DNA from: Diprion similis
Lineage: Eukaryota; Arthropoda; Insecta; Hymenoptera; Diprionidae
Direction: 5' to 3'
NCBI RefSeq assembly: GCF_021155765.1
Contig: NC_060112.1
Location: forward strand, 22,966,501 to 23,030,500
DNA length: 64,000 bases
The notes below the pieces were generated by a model. That model ran no database searches, was not told the origin of the DNA, and worked only from the letters and a program-made list of their open reading frames with translations. Positions 1-14,200 of this stretch are shown here, piece by piece; position 1 is the stretch's first letter, and each line of letters begins with the position of its first letter. The position numbers and the translations under genes are program-made.

Positions 1-928
1 ATTGGAATCAAAGCAAAGTGAAATTATGTAAATTTAATTCCATACATAAGTCAACAAATTCTGTACGTCAGTTCTTGCGTGTATAGCAGTTAGTTCTTCT
101 CTTCTAAGGATAAACTTTTCCTGAAGTCAATTTCTAAATTCTCTTCTATTTGCCAGATGTTATACACTGGTTTCATTAATAAGTTAAGTTTCTCCTGTGA
201 GAATCATTTTACATTCTCACGTGCCTCTCTCTCGCCACTCCCTCCCCCTTGCATACTGCAATCTAAAGATCCATATCAATAGCGTAAGAATGCCCCATTG
301 TATGTGAGAAATGCCTCACGTTTCACAACGTCTGTGAGAAATTTGCTCATCTCGTTAACATTAATTGAATATTAATTTGACTCCAAAACATCTCGGCTTG
401 ATTTTTGTTTAGAAAGGTTGTCATGGAAAGTAAAACTCAAGCCGTGACATTAGGTACGCTAAAATATTTGCTACACACAATTCTTATGATAAAAATTACT
501 TATCTTGTTAGATTAATGATTCAGCTGCTTCGTAATGCCAAATACCAACTCTTGAGCCTATGTGCCATGCCCTGGCTTGATAGAAATAATTTCAAGTCGC
601 CTTATAACGTTTTGAAAAAAAAAGTACATGAGAAATTCCCTCCCAAAAATTACTTATTCTTTATGAGTTGTGTACATGCTCTGCACAATTGATCGTATAG
701 TGTAATACGACTCTCACCCTCATGGTTTTTATTCAAGGTCCCGAAAATTTAATTGAAGTCCATTTTTAATGATTTATACCAATGGAAAAATAAAGCATAT
801 GATAGGTTTCAAAAGAATTTTGTAATTCGAATTATCTGTGATACATTAGAAAAATTTTATACAATTGGTTTATAATTTTCTGCATCTTTTTTTTCACCCA
901 CTTTAAGATTATCTTTACATTGTTTCAG
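1..928. other. Upstream sequence or intron of the TESK gene; no exon recognised
   Basis: AT-rich sequence left of the first visible kinase exon. The exon encoding the glycine-rich loop of a TESK kinase, which should precede residue 1 of the visible part, is not found here in any frame, so this is most likely the 3' end of a long intron. A 95-codon open frame at 405-692 has no recognisable domain and an unremarkable composition. A normal 3' splice site closes the stretch, with AG at 927-928. Confidence 0.6.
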
Positions 929-3841
929 GTGACTCACAAAGTATCGGGTCAAGTTATGGTCTTGAAAATGAACCAACTGCCAGCTAACAGGCCAAACATG
1001 CTCAAAGAAGTTCAATTGATGAATAAACTGAGTCATCCGAATATATTGAGGTAATTGACGATTCTCCGCAGAATGCTTGCCTCCTAGTAAATTCGTGAGT
1101 AATCTCATACACTCCGGATTTACCAACCAAGCAACGTTCAATGGAAAATCGGTCGTACAATTGGTTAATGCAGTTTTTATTCAGTAATCATTCTGCACGT
1201 TTCTCATATGTGTACATAACCAGGGACACAGACCTTCGGTTAGTCCATACTTGGAAGCGAAGGTTACCGACTGTATACAGAAGTCTGATAGATATAACAA
1301 CCGTGGAAACAATACATGCAGTATTTTTCTTTTCAGACATTCTTCCTTCAATCCAATGCTGAATCGCTTTTTTTTTTGTTTGCAAGAAAAATTGGTTACC
1401 GAAATTTTTGAGCATTTCGATTTGGAGATATGGTTACAATATTGTCTACAAGATTTTTTATACCAGATTGTATCTTTGTAAAGCAGTAAATTTGAAAGGA
1501 TTGATGATTGTTGAATCAATTTTTTAATTACGCAACGTTATTACATCACCTTGTCGTTCTATAGAAGTGGAATGAGTTGAAATTTATACTCTAAAAGAGA
1601 TTGTCTGTCTTAGTTGGATGCAGTCAGGGTAAAAGTTATTTTCACAAGATATAAACAGAATTTTCCGTGAGAAATCTTATGACATTTGGCAGTGCAATTT
1701 TAGAACGATGCCATTTCATGCCAAACAAACAATATTTCAACAGTTGCATATTTTTTTCTTTCTCCATTATGTTTCTTTAGGAATGCATAAAAATTACCCA
1801 ACCAATTCTGAATTGTTTTTTTTTACAGGTTCATGGGAGTTTGTGTCCACGAGGGTCAGCTCCATGCTCTTACAGAATACATTAATGGTGGCAGCTTAGA
1901 ACAGCTGATTATGGCCAGACACGTCGCGCTACCTCATTTAGTGAGAATGAACCTTGCCAAAGACGTTGCTAGGGGAATGACCTACCTTCACAGTCGAGGT
2001 TTATTCCACCGTGATTTGACGTCTAAGAACGTGTTAATTAAGAAAGATAAAGCAAACGGTGAGATGGTCGCTGTCGTTGGAGATTTTGGGCTTGCAGCTA
2101 AAATTCCCGATCCAAATTCTGGCTACCGATTGAGCACAGTCGGGAGTCCGTATTGGATGTCGCCCGAGTGTCTTAAGGGACAATGGTACGATCACAGGTC
2201 GGATGTTTTTTCATTTGGAATTGTCGTCTGCGAACTTATCGGGAGAGTTTCTGCCGATCCCGACGTTTTATCAAGATCCGATAATTTTGGCCTAGATTAT
2301 CTAGCTGTCGGCGAAATCTGCAGCGCCTCTGATCCACCACCAGCCTTCTTGCAATTAGCTTTTAATTGTTGCAGAGTAAGTTAGTTTCATACAGTTTTAT
2401 AAATGTTTTCGAATCATCTATTATACTTCGTTTCAACTTGCAGCATTTGTTAAACACTGCAAGTGAAGAATTCTATACCTATTGAGTTACAACATAACGA
2501 CTCCTCGAGTTTTCTTTCATTTGAATGCAAAATTATTTGTAAGCTCTTACCTTGGCAGCCTATACTATATTTGTCTACTTTCAGTATGAGCCAAAGTCAA
2601 GGCCAACTTTTCCGGAGATAGTTGCCAGCTTGGAGACGATAATATTGTCTTACGAAGAGGAGGTCAAAGACACTCTAAGCAAACGGCAGTCAGTTGATCC
2701 ACCACTGCTGTCTAGTTTAGATGAGATTGGAAGAGAAAGTAGATGTCCTAAGAGAAGAGCAGTTAGGCAAAGAAGTCATTCAGCCGACGCGAGGGGCTGC
2801 GACAACGCCACCCCGTCAGACAAAGCTAGATGCCATTCGGCTAGACGTGTTGCTGAACTGGCAAGCAAAAGAGATCCCCACTACAGGCCCATGACGGCCA
2901 ATCCATTCCACGCTCTGGGCGGCGTCAAGAAAATTTTGGGTGATTTATTCTCTAGCTGTTTGGAATTACCGTCGTTGGAAGATGTTAGACCAAGTCTTAA
3001 CGACAATGGGTCAAATAAATTTAAACCTGCCCAGAACGACAGTATAGCTAAAATTTTAAACAGGAGGAAACCAAATTCTGAGCCAAGCAGTCCGACTGCT
3101 AGAAAAAAGTGGGAGAAAAAGGTAGATGAAGCTGCCATCTATTGTATTATTTATTAAGGAAGTGAAACTGCGACGCTATTTCCTACAACTACTGTGCCTG
3201 AAGTATTTTAATTTATGCTACAAAAATAAGAATAATAATAATAACGATAATGACGAAAGACACAAGGTTTTTTTTTTCTTTTGCAAATCTTGACTCTCGC
3301 CCCGTATTTTCAGGTCGCTACAAAAGTCGGTGCTGCTAGTTCGTTCACTCATCCCTTGTTCAGGGAAGGTTGGGAGCCGAGAAGACGCGGTAGCTGTGAA
3401 TCTGGATTCTGGAGCTGCGTCGGTGAAGATCTCAGCCCTGAACCGCCTAATCGTAGGCACGCTTCGACACTGAGTAGCTCGGCAGCTAGTAGTTTGTTTT
3501 TATTAGACGATCACAGGACTAGCTCTATATACACAGACTCTTCGGAAGATATAGCAAGTCTTGGCGGCGGGGATTCGTCTTATTGGGAGGATAGACTAGG
3601 CAGCATAAATTCGACTAGCAAGACTATATCTAAGATAGTAGAATACTTTGAGAGGAAACAAGCTTCTGGTAGCAGTCTAAGGATAGGAGAATCTAGTCTG
3701 GAAGTCGGACCGAGCAGAATAGCTCTGTTGAGAGCAAGTATGGAGGAGACTGTTCCTATTTGTAGCATCTCTGCGGCTCAACGACTCGTCGTATGTGAAG
3801 GTGCCGTACGTAGCAAACTTTCGCTATTTGACAAAAAATGA
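929..3841 (+). CDS. cdi: TESK / center divider dual-specificity protein kinase, 5'-partial
   Basis: LIMK/TESK-type kinase; relatives phosphorylate cofilin and regulate actin, and the Drosophila member is center divider. Four exons are visible: 929-1050, 1829-2375, 2585-3121 and 3314-3841, all GT/AG with compatible phases. Exon 1 carries the VAIK-type lysine (GQVMVLKMN) and the helix C stretch ending in SHPNILR, which joins [17 protein letters not shown]. Exon 2 has the TESK-style catalytic loop HRDLTSKN, the DFG motif and GSPYWMSPE in place of APE. Exon 3 finishes the kinase fold ([12 protein letters not shown]) and starts a basic, Ser-rich tail. Exon 4 is a Ser-rich regulatory tail ending SLFDKK. 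The glycine-rich loop and start codon are missing because the gene begins left of the window. Family assignment is very sure; the symbol follows the fly orthologue. Confidence 0.95.
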
Positions 3842-4660
3842 CAGATCCGGTTACCCAGCTCTACGTATGATATTGAGGGATTTATTTGAGTATTTCTCAA
3901 TCTAGTTTTTTTTTTTTTTTATTTTTTTTTAATTATTTGTGAAATAAGTTAACTCCCTTTAAGGGTTATTCAAGATTACGTCCGTACCTGTCACAATGTT
4001 CCGTTTGCTTAACAGTATTTTTTTTAACAGATGAATTCTACCTTTCACAATAATCGATAAGCGAAAAATTTTAAACAGGTTTATTTGCGGCTATATATTA
4101 TATACTATAAAGTATGATAAATAATATTATAAATTTTGTACACACGCCGCCTTGAGATTTTTATATTGTAAAAATCTCTATGTGTCAAATTAGATTTTAA
4201 CGAATGTTGCTTTGTCGAAAGCATTTTTGAGTATCCTTAAACGCGATGGCCATGTCGAACAGAGACCGTAATTTACTTGCTGCATTTTTCACTTTTATTT
4301 TCCTTTAAAAAAATTGTATGATTTTGATCGTCTATTTCCTAGTTTGCAGTCCTGGAGATTACGTATTGCAAATGTTTTCCAAGGGTTACATTAAATCTTT
4401 TAGTTTGTTCGATAGATTGCAGTTGATCTTTACTTTTCTTTGGATGTAGAGAAAGCATCGGTGTCGATCTTTGGGTGAAAAAGGTCGTTTCATACCATAT
4501 AAACTTGTATAAAGATTTTTTTTTAGATTCAGATTAAATTCACAGAACTACGAGTGTCAACTTAATATCGTACGTAGGAAGTCGGGCATGCAATACACGT
4601 ATATGTTATATGTATATATATATACACATACATGATAAATAAAAAACATACTTCTGTACA
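3842..4660 (+). other. Probable 3' UTR of the TESK gene
   Basis: AT- and T-rich sequence directly after the kinase stop codon, without an open frame of note. An AATAAA hexamer at 4638-4643, followed by TG-containing sequence, is the first good polyadenylation candidate. Further AATAAA-like strings occur downstream (for example near 5738), so a longer UTR is possible. Confidence 0.5.
4638..4643 (+). terminator. Candidate poly(A) signal of the TESK gene
   Basis: Canonical AATAAA about 800 bases past the stop codon. It was chosen because it is the first perfect hexamer on this strand after the CDS; there is no direct evidence of cleavage here. Confidence 0.35.
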
Positions 4661-7440
4661 AACAAGTTAAAGAAAAGTGATAAAACTAAAAACACGGTTG
4701 TAATTTTAGAGCTGTAAATGCTTTTTTACGACAAAAATTCCGTAATATCGGAACTTATTAGTTTTTTTTTTTTCATCTTCCCTGTTTTCATTTCGGGGTT
4801 TACAAGTGCCGAATTGTCAGTTTCCAAGAATTGAAACATACACCGCCTCATAGTTCCTACTAGCCAGTTCCGTCCTGAACACCCTTATTTAGGAAAAGTG
4901 AATCGGCTGTTTTTATCATAAAACTTTTTTATCCAACTGAAAAAATTCAAATCAACAATTTAGATGTTACGCATATGTCCAGCGGATTTTTCAACGGTAC
5001 TTGATTCAATCCCAGTATATGTATATATATATAAAAATAGGTCGTGAAATATAAAAATTATTAAACTATTTAAATTATTCTCCTAACTTGCATCGTACTA
5101 ACAATAAAACAAATTCGTAGCTTTGATGATAAGATTGGTTTCATTTTAATTGGCGAACGTATATACCGTCCGACTAATAGGGGTATACATAAACGTTATA
5201 ATTAAACACGTCCCTAATTGTAAGTTTAATTCCTTATCAGTAATTAAATATCATTTCATCATTGTTGTTACGATCGTCAATTTTAAGCAGGGTGAATTAC
5301 TTTTCATTCTTCGGTTTTTTCAAGGTGGCATGCACACCGCGTCTATGATTCATTCAGCCCTATAGGGAAAACGGTAGTAGGTCAACATGTGCATATTTAC
5401 TTGGTGAACAATTATTCATCCCCAAAACTTATATTTCATCGTTTTTATAATGCTACTTTAAACTATAGAAAAATGATGTACCATATGGTTATTATCAAGG
5501 ACGTACAAGGTGGGTTCGGCAATTATTCTCTGTGACACGATTTGCTCTTAATTTTTTAATAAATCCGCAAAGTATGCGCAATAAGAATTTCGAGCAATTC
5601 AATCCTTTCGGGGTGGAATTAGCGAACTCAGCTGTGGAATAGCAAGGAAAAGAAATACGAATATATGATATAAAAACTGATCTAGTCAGTGTATTTATGA
5701 GGCGGCCTTATATTTTGTACGCATTAGGGCTGATGAATAAAAAAACATTGTTATAGAATTAATGATAATAATAATAATAATAATATATGAGAGACGAATG
5801 AAATGCTAATGTGCATAAAAGTAACAAGGAAACAAGAAAAATTTGTATAAACTAGAGGGAAATTTGTTTAATTCGAAGGAATTGTTGTATGGTGTATGAA
5901 ATCGTTATTTGTGTTTCAAACGAACCCTAATGATCCTGTAGGTAACGTAGTGTTTATTAATTTTTGTCGTATCCTCGCGTGGAGATGGTGTATTTACGAA
6001 TTTACGTCAGGGGTACAGTATCGTGTTATAATAATAAAAATAACAACAATCTTCATAACGATTGCAATGGTAATTGTTGGGTTGTATTAATTTTCATATT
6101 TGTCTTAATTTTTTTTTTTTCGTGCTTGCGAACTTTGAAGTGAAGTTAAACCCATATAAATTTTAAATATATTTTTGAAAGCGAGTGTTAAATACTCCGC
6201 ACGTAATAAGACTGTATGATTAGTAATTTTTCAATATATATCCATGAGTGAGTCCGTCTGTAAGGATAGAAAATTTGAAAACAATATTTGTAATTTAAGA
6301 ACAATTTATGAACTGCTCATAGTTGGACGAAAAACTCTTCTAATTACGGGATCGCTCGTCGATTGTACATTCAATTACATGGAGTTGAAAATTGATTTTT
6401 TTTCTCTACTCAAACCATTCATACAAAAGAACATATCACGAAAAAGGTCATATCCAGGACTAAATTTCTTTATCTACTCATCGTAAAGATATTCTAAACT
6501 GCACGACGTGACAAAACAATTTTAGGAATCTATTGAATAGAAAAAAAAATATATATATATAAATAAATATACATATATAAATATTTATTTTAGGTAAAAG
6601 CAGACAGATTATACAAAAGATGAGAAAATAAAGAAAAATGATTTCGGAGGGGAAGGGAGGGGGGCAGTTAAATATATAATAATAAATCATTTCTTCTTCC
6701 ATACACGCCTGACTTTTGTCGTATTTAAACGTAACTTGATATTTCTTTGTATAGTTAAAAAATCGAAAACAATGAATAAAAATAAAATGAAAAGAAATGA
6801 AACATGTCGACCTTATACTTCATTCTTTAGCGGGTTGCGGTAATTTATAATACACGTATATACAATATCCTCCATCCATCATCATTCACCACGTTATAAT
6901 GGTATCTAATTGTAAGTAAGTTATTTTGAATTTCGGTAAGTTCCTTTTAGATGATTACCCTACCGGGATATTTCTTGATTGTTCATTAGGTTTTAAATTA
7001 TTTGACAGCCTTTGTGTAGACCGAAGTATGTTTAATTGATATGTGTATATAGATATACTGAATACACTAACAGCAACGTTTAACATGGCTTGCCCTTTAA
7101 TAACAATTATGATAATAATAATAGCATATTAAATTATATATACGAATTATGCTATTATATGTATAGGACATTAAATCAAAATTTAACGTAACGCGTTTTA
7201 TGAATATAATATATCGAATGATAAATATAAATAAACAAACGCTAGTAAAAATATTAAATAAAAACGTAATCATAATAATGACAGTACCAACAACATTGGT
7301 TTCGTAAACCTAAAGTGGTGATTTTTAGTAAAAATATTATATAATATATACTGTAAAGATTCCTATATATACAAAAATAAAAATAAGAGCTCTTGTAAAT
7401 TTTACCAATAACTTTTTAAAAGAGCCTTTTACACAGTAAC
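4661..7440. other. AT-rich intergenic sequence between convergent genes
   Basis: No exon-like sequence on either strand. It contains short TA tracts, an AAT microsatellite near 5764-5784 and poly-T runs. The small open frames here have no recognisable protein signature. Either flanking 3' UTR may extend into it. Confidence 0.6.
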
Positions 7441-7446
7441 TTTATT
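7441..7446 (-). terminator. Candidate poly(A) signal of the lipase gene
   Basis: TTTATT on the plus strand reads AATAAA on the minus strand, about 760 bases past the lipase stop. It would give a 3' UTR spanning about 7425-8203. No nearer perfect hexamer was noticed. Confidence 0.3.
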
Positions 7447-8203
7447 CCGCTATTTTCCACTGGCTGCTTATCACAGCCGAATTCTTCACACATGCATATA
7501 TGTGTGCATATATATTTACATAAAACGTCCGATGTAAAAAAAGTAATAATAGTGAAACTAGTGAACTGTGGCGATGAAATTTAACAATCGAAATGACTTG
7601 TAATGCAATGATAATCGAAAACAAAAAACATGCAAGTTCGTAACGATCGCTTAATATGGATTGCCTACAGGACCCATGAAAAGCTGATTGGTGATTTTAT
7701 GTATTTCGTACTTCCAAGTTTGTATAAATTTTCTATGAAATATAATATATGTATACCTTCTAGAAACCAGTTGATTCGTACCAAGGATCTAATAAAATCG
7801 CTTTACCGGAAAACGCAATCTCATCGCAGTCAACATACTGCCTGCGTTACAGAGTAGCATTTAAGAATACAAGTCAATTGTTGCTGTATTCTTTACTCTG
7901 TAATCACTTATTAGTCATACAACGAAATGAAAAGCTAACTCGTGGCACCTAGGTTTCTCTGACGTTTGATCGTCGAAAAGTTCAAGCAAAATGAACATTT
8001 TGAACATTTGCTTACTCTACCATATCTGTATCCCGAATCCCATACCCTTAACTCGTTTAACGGAAGCAGAACTTCAGAATAAGAGAAAATGAGACTTGGA
8101 ATGACTCTGAATAATCTTTATAAACATTAGCCTGGAAGCAATGCAGGATATCTGAAATTTTTCAACTAATGTCCACATACATCCTGATTATAAGTATTGA
8201 AAA

Positions 8204-11200
8204 CTATCCGAGACCGGAAGGCCGCATATCCTCCTCAGGAAGAAGCGGTATGTATCTTGTCCTGGGATCGTTTTTCCTCTCATAAATGTACGGAAATACT
8301 GTGGTTATAATAGACTTTGGTGTTTTCTTCCCCTCCTTGAGGTCGCTGGTCTTGCTGGGTATCTTCTGGATGTGTGACGAACGTTGGGTCGTCGTGGAGT
8401 CGTTGAGACGCACGTCTTCCGCCGTCGAGTTCTTCGCAAGGTCGCCGACGCTCCTTGACGTCGAGGAAACAAAGTACTCGTCAGGGTTAGCGAAGTCAAG
8501 AAGAGGGATGAACTTCCGGTTGTCGTTACCCTCCACCACGGACGGCGTCACGTTGACTTCCGGTTTTTCCAGCTCCTCCTTGTCCGCTGGCACTATTGGT
8601 ACCCAATCGTCGATCTTTGTCTCTGGTCCAGCCCCGGCGTCTTCCTTGGACCAGGAGGAGCCTTCTTCAGTCAGCCATCTGCCCTCCGTCTCCTGGCTAC
8701 CAGAAGTCGCGTTTTCGGGGCTACCTTCTGTGAGATTAGCTACGACTTTCAGGTTCTCAAGACTTTGGTCCATTATTTCGGTCTCCGCGGAGTCCGAAGT
8801 CAAGTGCTCCGAGGAACTCAGACTCTCCCGACTGCTACCGAAAACCACCTCTTCGGTTTCCAGCGTCTTTCCAGCCCTGGAATTGTCCACCATTGACGAG
8901 TCTTCTTCTTCGTTCGAGTCGTCTTCAGCCGATGAGGAGGTCCGTTCGGAATTAACGATTTCCCTGGAGTTGGAGTCCTCTAAGCTTTCGTTAACGATGT
9001 CACCCAACGGCGGGAAGTACGTTGGCTGATTATATCTTGGCCCACCGACGAAGCTTGGAGTGTACTGGGATATCAGAGGCAGCAGTGTCTGCCTTGCGTA
9101 CCTCTCGGCATGAGCCAAAATCCCCGCCAATCTTTCCGGGAGAAATTGAACCGTGAAACTTCTCGGAGCTGTGTCCTTGACCGGATCCGAGGGCCGTTTT
9201 CCCCTCCCACTGCGCCGGATTCCATTGCTTTTCTCGTTCTGTCTCGCTGGTCGCGGGCGCAGTATCGGTTCCGTTATTTCCGGCAGCTTCAACGACCTTC
9301 CGGTCTCCTTGCCGAAGAGCTTCAACACCGGTTCACGTATTTCACCGTATAAATCCGTGGTCGGCTGCTCCGACGACCTCGGGCTGTTCGTTGCCGTTAT
9401 CGCCATCTGCAGAGACGTGCTTTCTGAAAAACCACGACCGCTTTCCACCTCACTGTTCTCGAGGGAATTCGAATCCCCGTCGGTGAGGTCGGCCACCGTC
9501 CACGGGTTCGCCGTCTGCGATGAGCTCTCTGACGAAGCTATGTCATTGCCGAAGACTTTCTTGGCGTTGCTGAAGATATCCTGACGCGCGTAAGCCTCCT
9601 TGTCGAAGGGCTTCGGGTTTTGATCCTTGGTGAAGGGGCCCAGCCCCTTCTTCTGCGGTCGAGTTTGCAACTCTTCGCTGATAACCTCGGCCAGAAACGC
9701 GTCTTTCTCGAAATTTTGATCCTTCGTGAAGGGCCCGATTCCTCCCTGTTTGTCCAGGGCAAACGGTTGATCTACGTACGGAGTCGTCTGTGGCATCGCC
9801 GTGGTTTCCGGCTCCGCCGGGATGTTGCATTCACCTGGGTACAACGGCAGGTACACCGGATGGCCCGATTCTAATATCAATCCTCGCCTGCAGACCGAAA
9901 GACTGTTCCCGAAACTGTCGACTATTGACACCTTATCTATGCTCCAGGAGACCAAACCCGAAGATATCCAGCCACTGTACGCCGTGTATTTTACCTGGAG
10001 TTGATTAAACAAAGAAACAGAATTATTGTCACGTATAGAAACATTCTATATTTATTTCACGAGTTTCGCCTAATTTTCTGTAAATTACACTTCAATTTGT
10101 CAGGAGAAATTGAAACGATGCGGTATGATATTTATATAATCGACATTGTGGTTGTTAGAAAGTTTTGCGGTGTTTGTCAGGTGGTGTAATTCCGCGTGAT
10201 AACTACACAGCGATAATAAAGGGACAATTTACTCTCACTGATTTTCAACGACCTCATAATTAGTCGTTTACACACGGTTCGCGTTGGCTTGCAAATGCCA
10301 ACGCTTATACATTAGCAGTATATAAGTGAAAAACGTTCAAGTGTTCGATTAAATCCAGTTTTAATACTGAAAATTGAACTACTTGTGAGAAATTCATGAA
10401 AAATTTTGCAAACTGTGTAATAGAAGTGGCAGAAGAACATGCAAAAAAAAAAAAACCATTGCCCTACCTCTATGGCTTCCAAATCGGAAACGACTGGGTG
10501 AGGAACGACGATCTTCTGTAGAATCGCCCCGATCAGAAGTTCCTCATCGTCCTTACGAGTCATGGTGAACGTTTCGTTAAGGGCGCCCTGACCGATGAGA
10601 GAAATTTGAAGCTTTCCATAGCTTCTCGCCGGTCTTTCCCCTCGGCTGTTGTACAGCTTGATCTGATACTGATGTGCGCAGAAGGGTTCCTCATCCCTAG
10701 TGACCAAGTAGAGTTGGCCACGGGCAGTCGACTCGTCGCTGTAATACCCCATGTCCCCGCATGGCTTTTCTGCGCCGTTTACTCCGCAAGGGAAGCAATC
10801 GCCACGGATAAGACCGTCGTAGCCGTGGTCACAAGGAAATGCCGGAAACCGACATCGGGGGCTCACTGAGTCCGTGAAGAGCTTGTAAGCTCGTCTGTGG
10901 TTGCACAACGATCTCCCCTCCACCGCACTGGCTGTGTATGTGGTTTAAAAGAAAATAAAGTCAGCAGATAGAAATTGCTACTATCGCATACAGGATGAAA
11001 TGAATGGCGATGAACAGACTGATTGCGCAGGGATGAATATTTATAACGCGCTACTTTGTTGTTGCACACATGGGTGCGATGTACTATATTACTATACCTA
11101 TGGATTGCCGCTCGCCGCGGCTTCTTTAGGAACAATTATTATTTCATCATTATACATGCTGTGTTGAATGACACGCTCCACATCGGCAATATCACGGTGT

Positions 11201-14200
11201 CTGGGTCTATTCGAGACGCCGCATTACATGGGGTTTTGTTTACTTTTCGAGGCCACATTGCTGACAAGCTTTCAAGAAAGGTTGTCACCTCTTGTACTGT
11301 GTGAATATCGTCTGTCATTCATTGGTAGGTAGTAGTCACTCATCGGGTTGTTCGAACGGTTGCTTATAAAGACGGATATAATGTTGTGATACACTTATAG
11401 TGCATATTGTCAAATTTTTCAAGGAAGGACATTAACTTTTCGCATAACAAGGGCAAATACTTACACATGCAAAAGATGTATCGGTCACAACGAACTGGGT
11501 ACATTTTACCACTCTACAACACAATTGGTACATACTGTACGTACACTCATGCAGTACGTAGTCTAATTTGGAAGATAATAAGAAATGGATACATGCTTTG
11601 AATAATTTATTTAAAAAAAAACTGTTTGAATAATTTCGTAAAGTAGGTATACTTTGCGGCTCTGCAGTTTCTATTCGCGAATGTGTAAAAAGCAGTCACA
11701 CGTGTTTCTACACACGGCCGTGGCACAGTAATCTCAAACTCTTTGAGTTCCGGTACACGGAAAAGTACTCAAGTTACAATAATCGTCTCAAGTATCCGCG
11801 GCAAAAAGGTAAATCGATTCTCCGAATGCTATACCAATTTTTATTTATTTGTTTTTTATTTTGTTTATCTCCTATCACCTGTCCTCATCATAGTGCAAGA
11901 AGTACAATGAATGTACACTGCACATTACACATACATATGTATATCCAGATATGGTATTCGATTGACCAATGTATACTGTTGACGATGTGTGATTTGCAGG
12001 TATATTAAACCGCATTGAGGATTGAAATTCTATACCTATGTTATCTGAGAACTGTGTACAAGATTCTGGAGAGAACATAATTATTACTTAGAAAAATCTC
12101 GCAGCATCTCGCGATTTCAAGAAAAAAGAATGTTGATGAAAACTGATGGTCAATGACCGTAAAAGCTGTGGGAATATCTTACACCAAATGATGTCGGAAA
12201 CGGCGCCCAGAAAAAGGTTCGAGCATCCTGTCTGCATCCGACCGCCATTAGGATAGAAGTCGACGTCGCCCATCGGCTGCCATGATCCCAATCCACCGAG
12301 TATGAGTTGCTCACCGTTGCTGTGAATGACGTCTACGAAGCTAGCATCAGTGGCATCGAGTCTGGCCCTTGGATCCTGAGCCTCGAAGAGGGGCCCAGCC
12401 GGATCAAGGCCTGTGCGAAGATCCAAGGAACTTTGGTCAGTCTGCAGGAACGCCAGGTTTACGAAATCCTTGGCGTGAACGGCCTGGTACCATGAAACTT
12501 ACCCGTGATCCGAGAAACGTTGCCAAGTTCTGCTCCAGCGAACCCGGCTACGTGAGCTCCCAGGCTGAAACCGATCAGGTGGACACGTTCCAATGGAACG
12601 TTTAGCTTGCGCACCAACTTCGCTAACTGACGACCAACGAGCCGCGTATTTGCGGCGGCTCTCACGTAGTTTGGCACAGCACTACCTGGACCCCAGTCTA
12701 CACATACTGCGACGGCGAAAAAAAAAAAAATGCGATGTTGAGTTAGCATGAAGTTTTTTAATGTTGAATATCGCGGTTAATTATCCTTCTCGAATACCAA
12801 TCATCCATCTTCCCTCTCACCTATGTTACATTCGTGAACGGACATGAGAGCAGACCTCATTTCGTATACCCATACGTGGTCACAGCTGGAGCCGAAACCA
12901 TGGACGATGACTTTGGTTGGGAGTTCGGGATCGATGGCCTGGAATGCCTTGTCAGCTATCTCTTCAGCGGGAACATCCATTGGAATGGACCTCGCCTTTC
13001 TGCTACCGTAGACCAAAAATCTGTAGGAGAAAAATCCTTCATCGATATAACAGTCACGCAAGTCATTATGGCGAATCGAAGACACTGTGAGAATAATCGC
13101 CTCTTATCGTTTGTTCAGCGTGCTGCTACAGGTCTATAATGTACCTGGTTCCGACGTCCTTGGGAGGCGATGGTAACATTTCCAGGTAACCGAATGGTCC
13201 TGTGTCTTCGAAGCAACCCACATCCTCGTAGCAAACCCTGGAGACGTCCCGCTTCAATCGACGGTTGTGTTTCTTGTGTGCCTCCCATTCTCGCATCGAT
13301 TGTATCACTGCTTGGAATATCTCTTGGTCGTTTCGCTCGTCGTATGCCTCTTCCAGGGCCGTGGGCCACTTCGCACCCGTCGCTGGATCTCCTGGACAGA
13401 TGCAAAATTTTCTCATTTTTACAAGGGGTCATGATGATTGGGAGATCCCTGCAGGAGTCTAAGATGTAATTTTTGGTTGTTTATTTTCATAATTTTTCTG
13501 CAGGCTTTTGTTCACACTTTCTAAAAACTAACACTCAAGTCACAATAGTGTATACGAATGGACCTTCACTAGCCTTGGTGATGATTTTTAGTTCACATTA
13601 AGGTCGCAATCTGCATGATCGGTGAGGTGTTACTCAATATTAAAAGAATGCGAATGTAATGCTGCAACTGGTCTGTTCTATATGTCCGTAAACGAGCGAT
13701 AAATGAGTAACGGTAAGTTGTTCGTTCATGATCTGGATAACGTTACATAGGACTGTACTATCTCTTTGTTGTGATCGTAATCTTCAACGCTCAGTGATCA
13801 CCTGTAGATCTGTGATTATTCAGAGCGGATTGAGTCATTCGTACAGCTGGTAGTAAGTTTTTCATATACTGTTTCTCACCCGTTTCGTTTATCTCCAAGA
13901 TTATCAATTTGTTCGGTGCTTCACGCAGAGATAAATTCGCAATAACCGCAACCTACACAGTACATGCGCATACCAGTGTAAGTCATGCCCATTTCAGAAG
14001 TTACGCTCGGTAAAACACCGCGTTGCGTCGTATCGTTGTAAGAAATATCCGAGTTTCAATCATTAGTCAATACGCAATACGTAAGTTCTGACTGACGAGC
14101 TACGGTAGTTTAAACGTCCTGCAAACAATCTGTAAAGTGTATCGTCGTCTTGTACAAGAACGTGCCATTGAAAACGGCTGAATCTTGTTTGCATTAATTA

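Noticed and set aside
405..692. 95-codon frame upstream of the TESK exon
   Set aside because: AT-rich chance frame; it does not contain the glycine-rich loop expected of the missing TESK exon.
8286..9029. 247-codon plus-strand frame
   Set aside because: It lies opposite the long GC-rich last lipase exon and is its antisense shadow.
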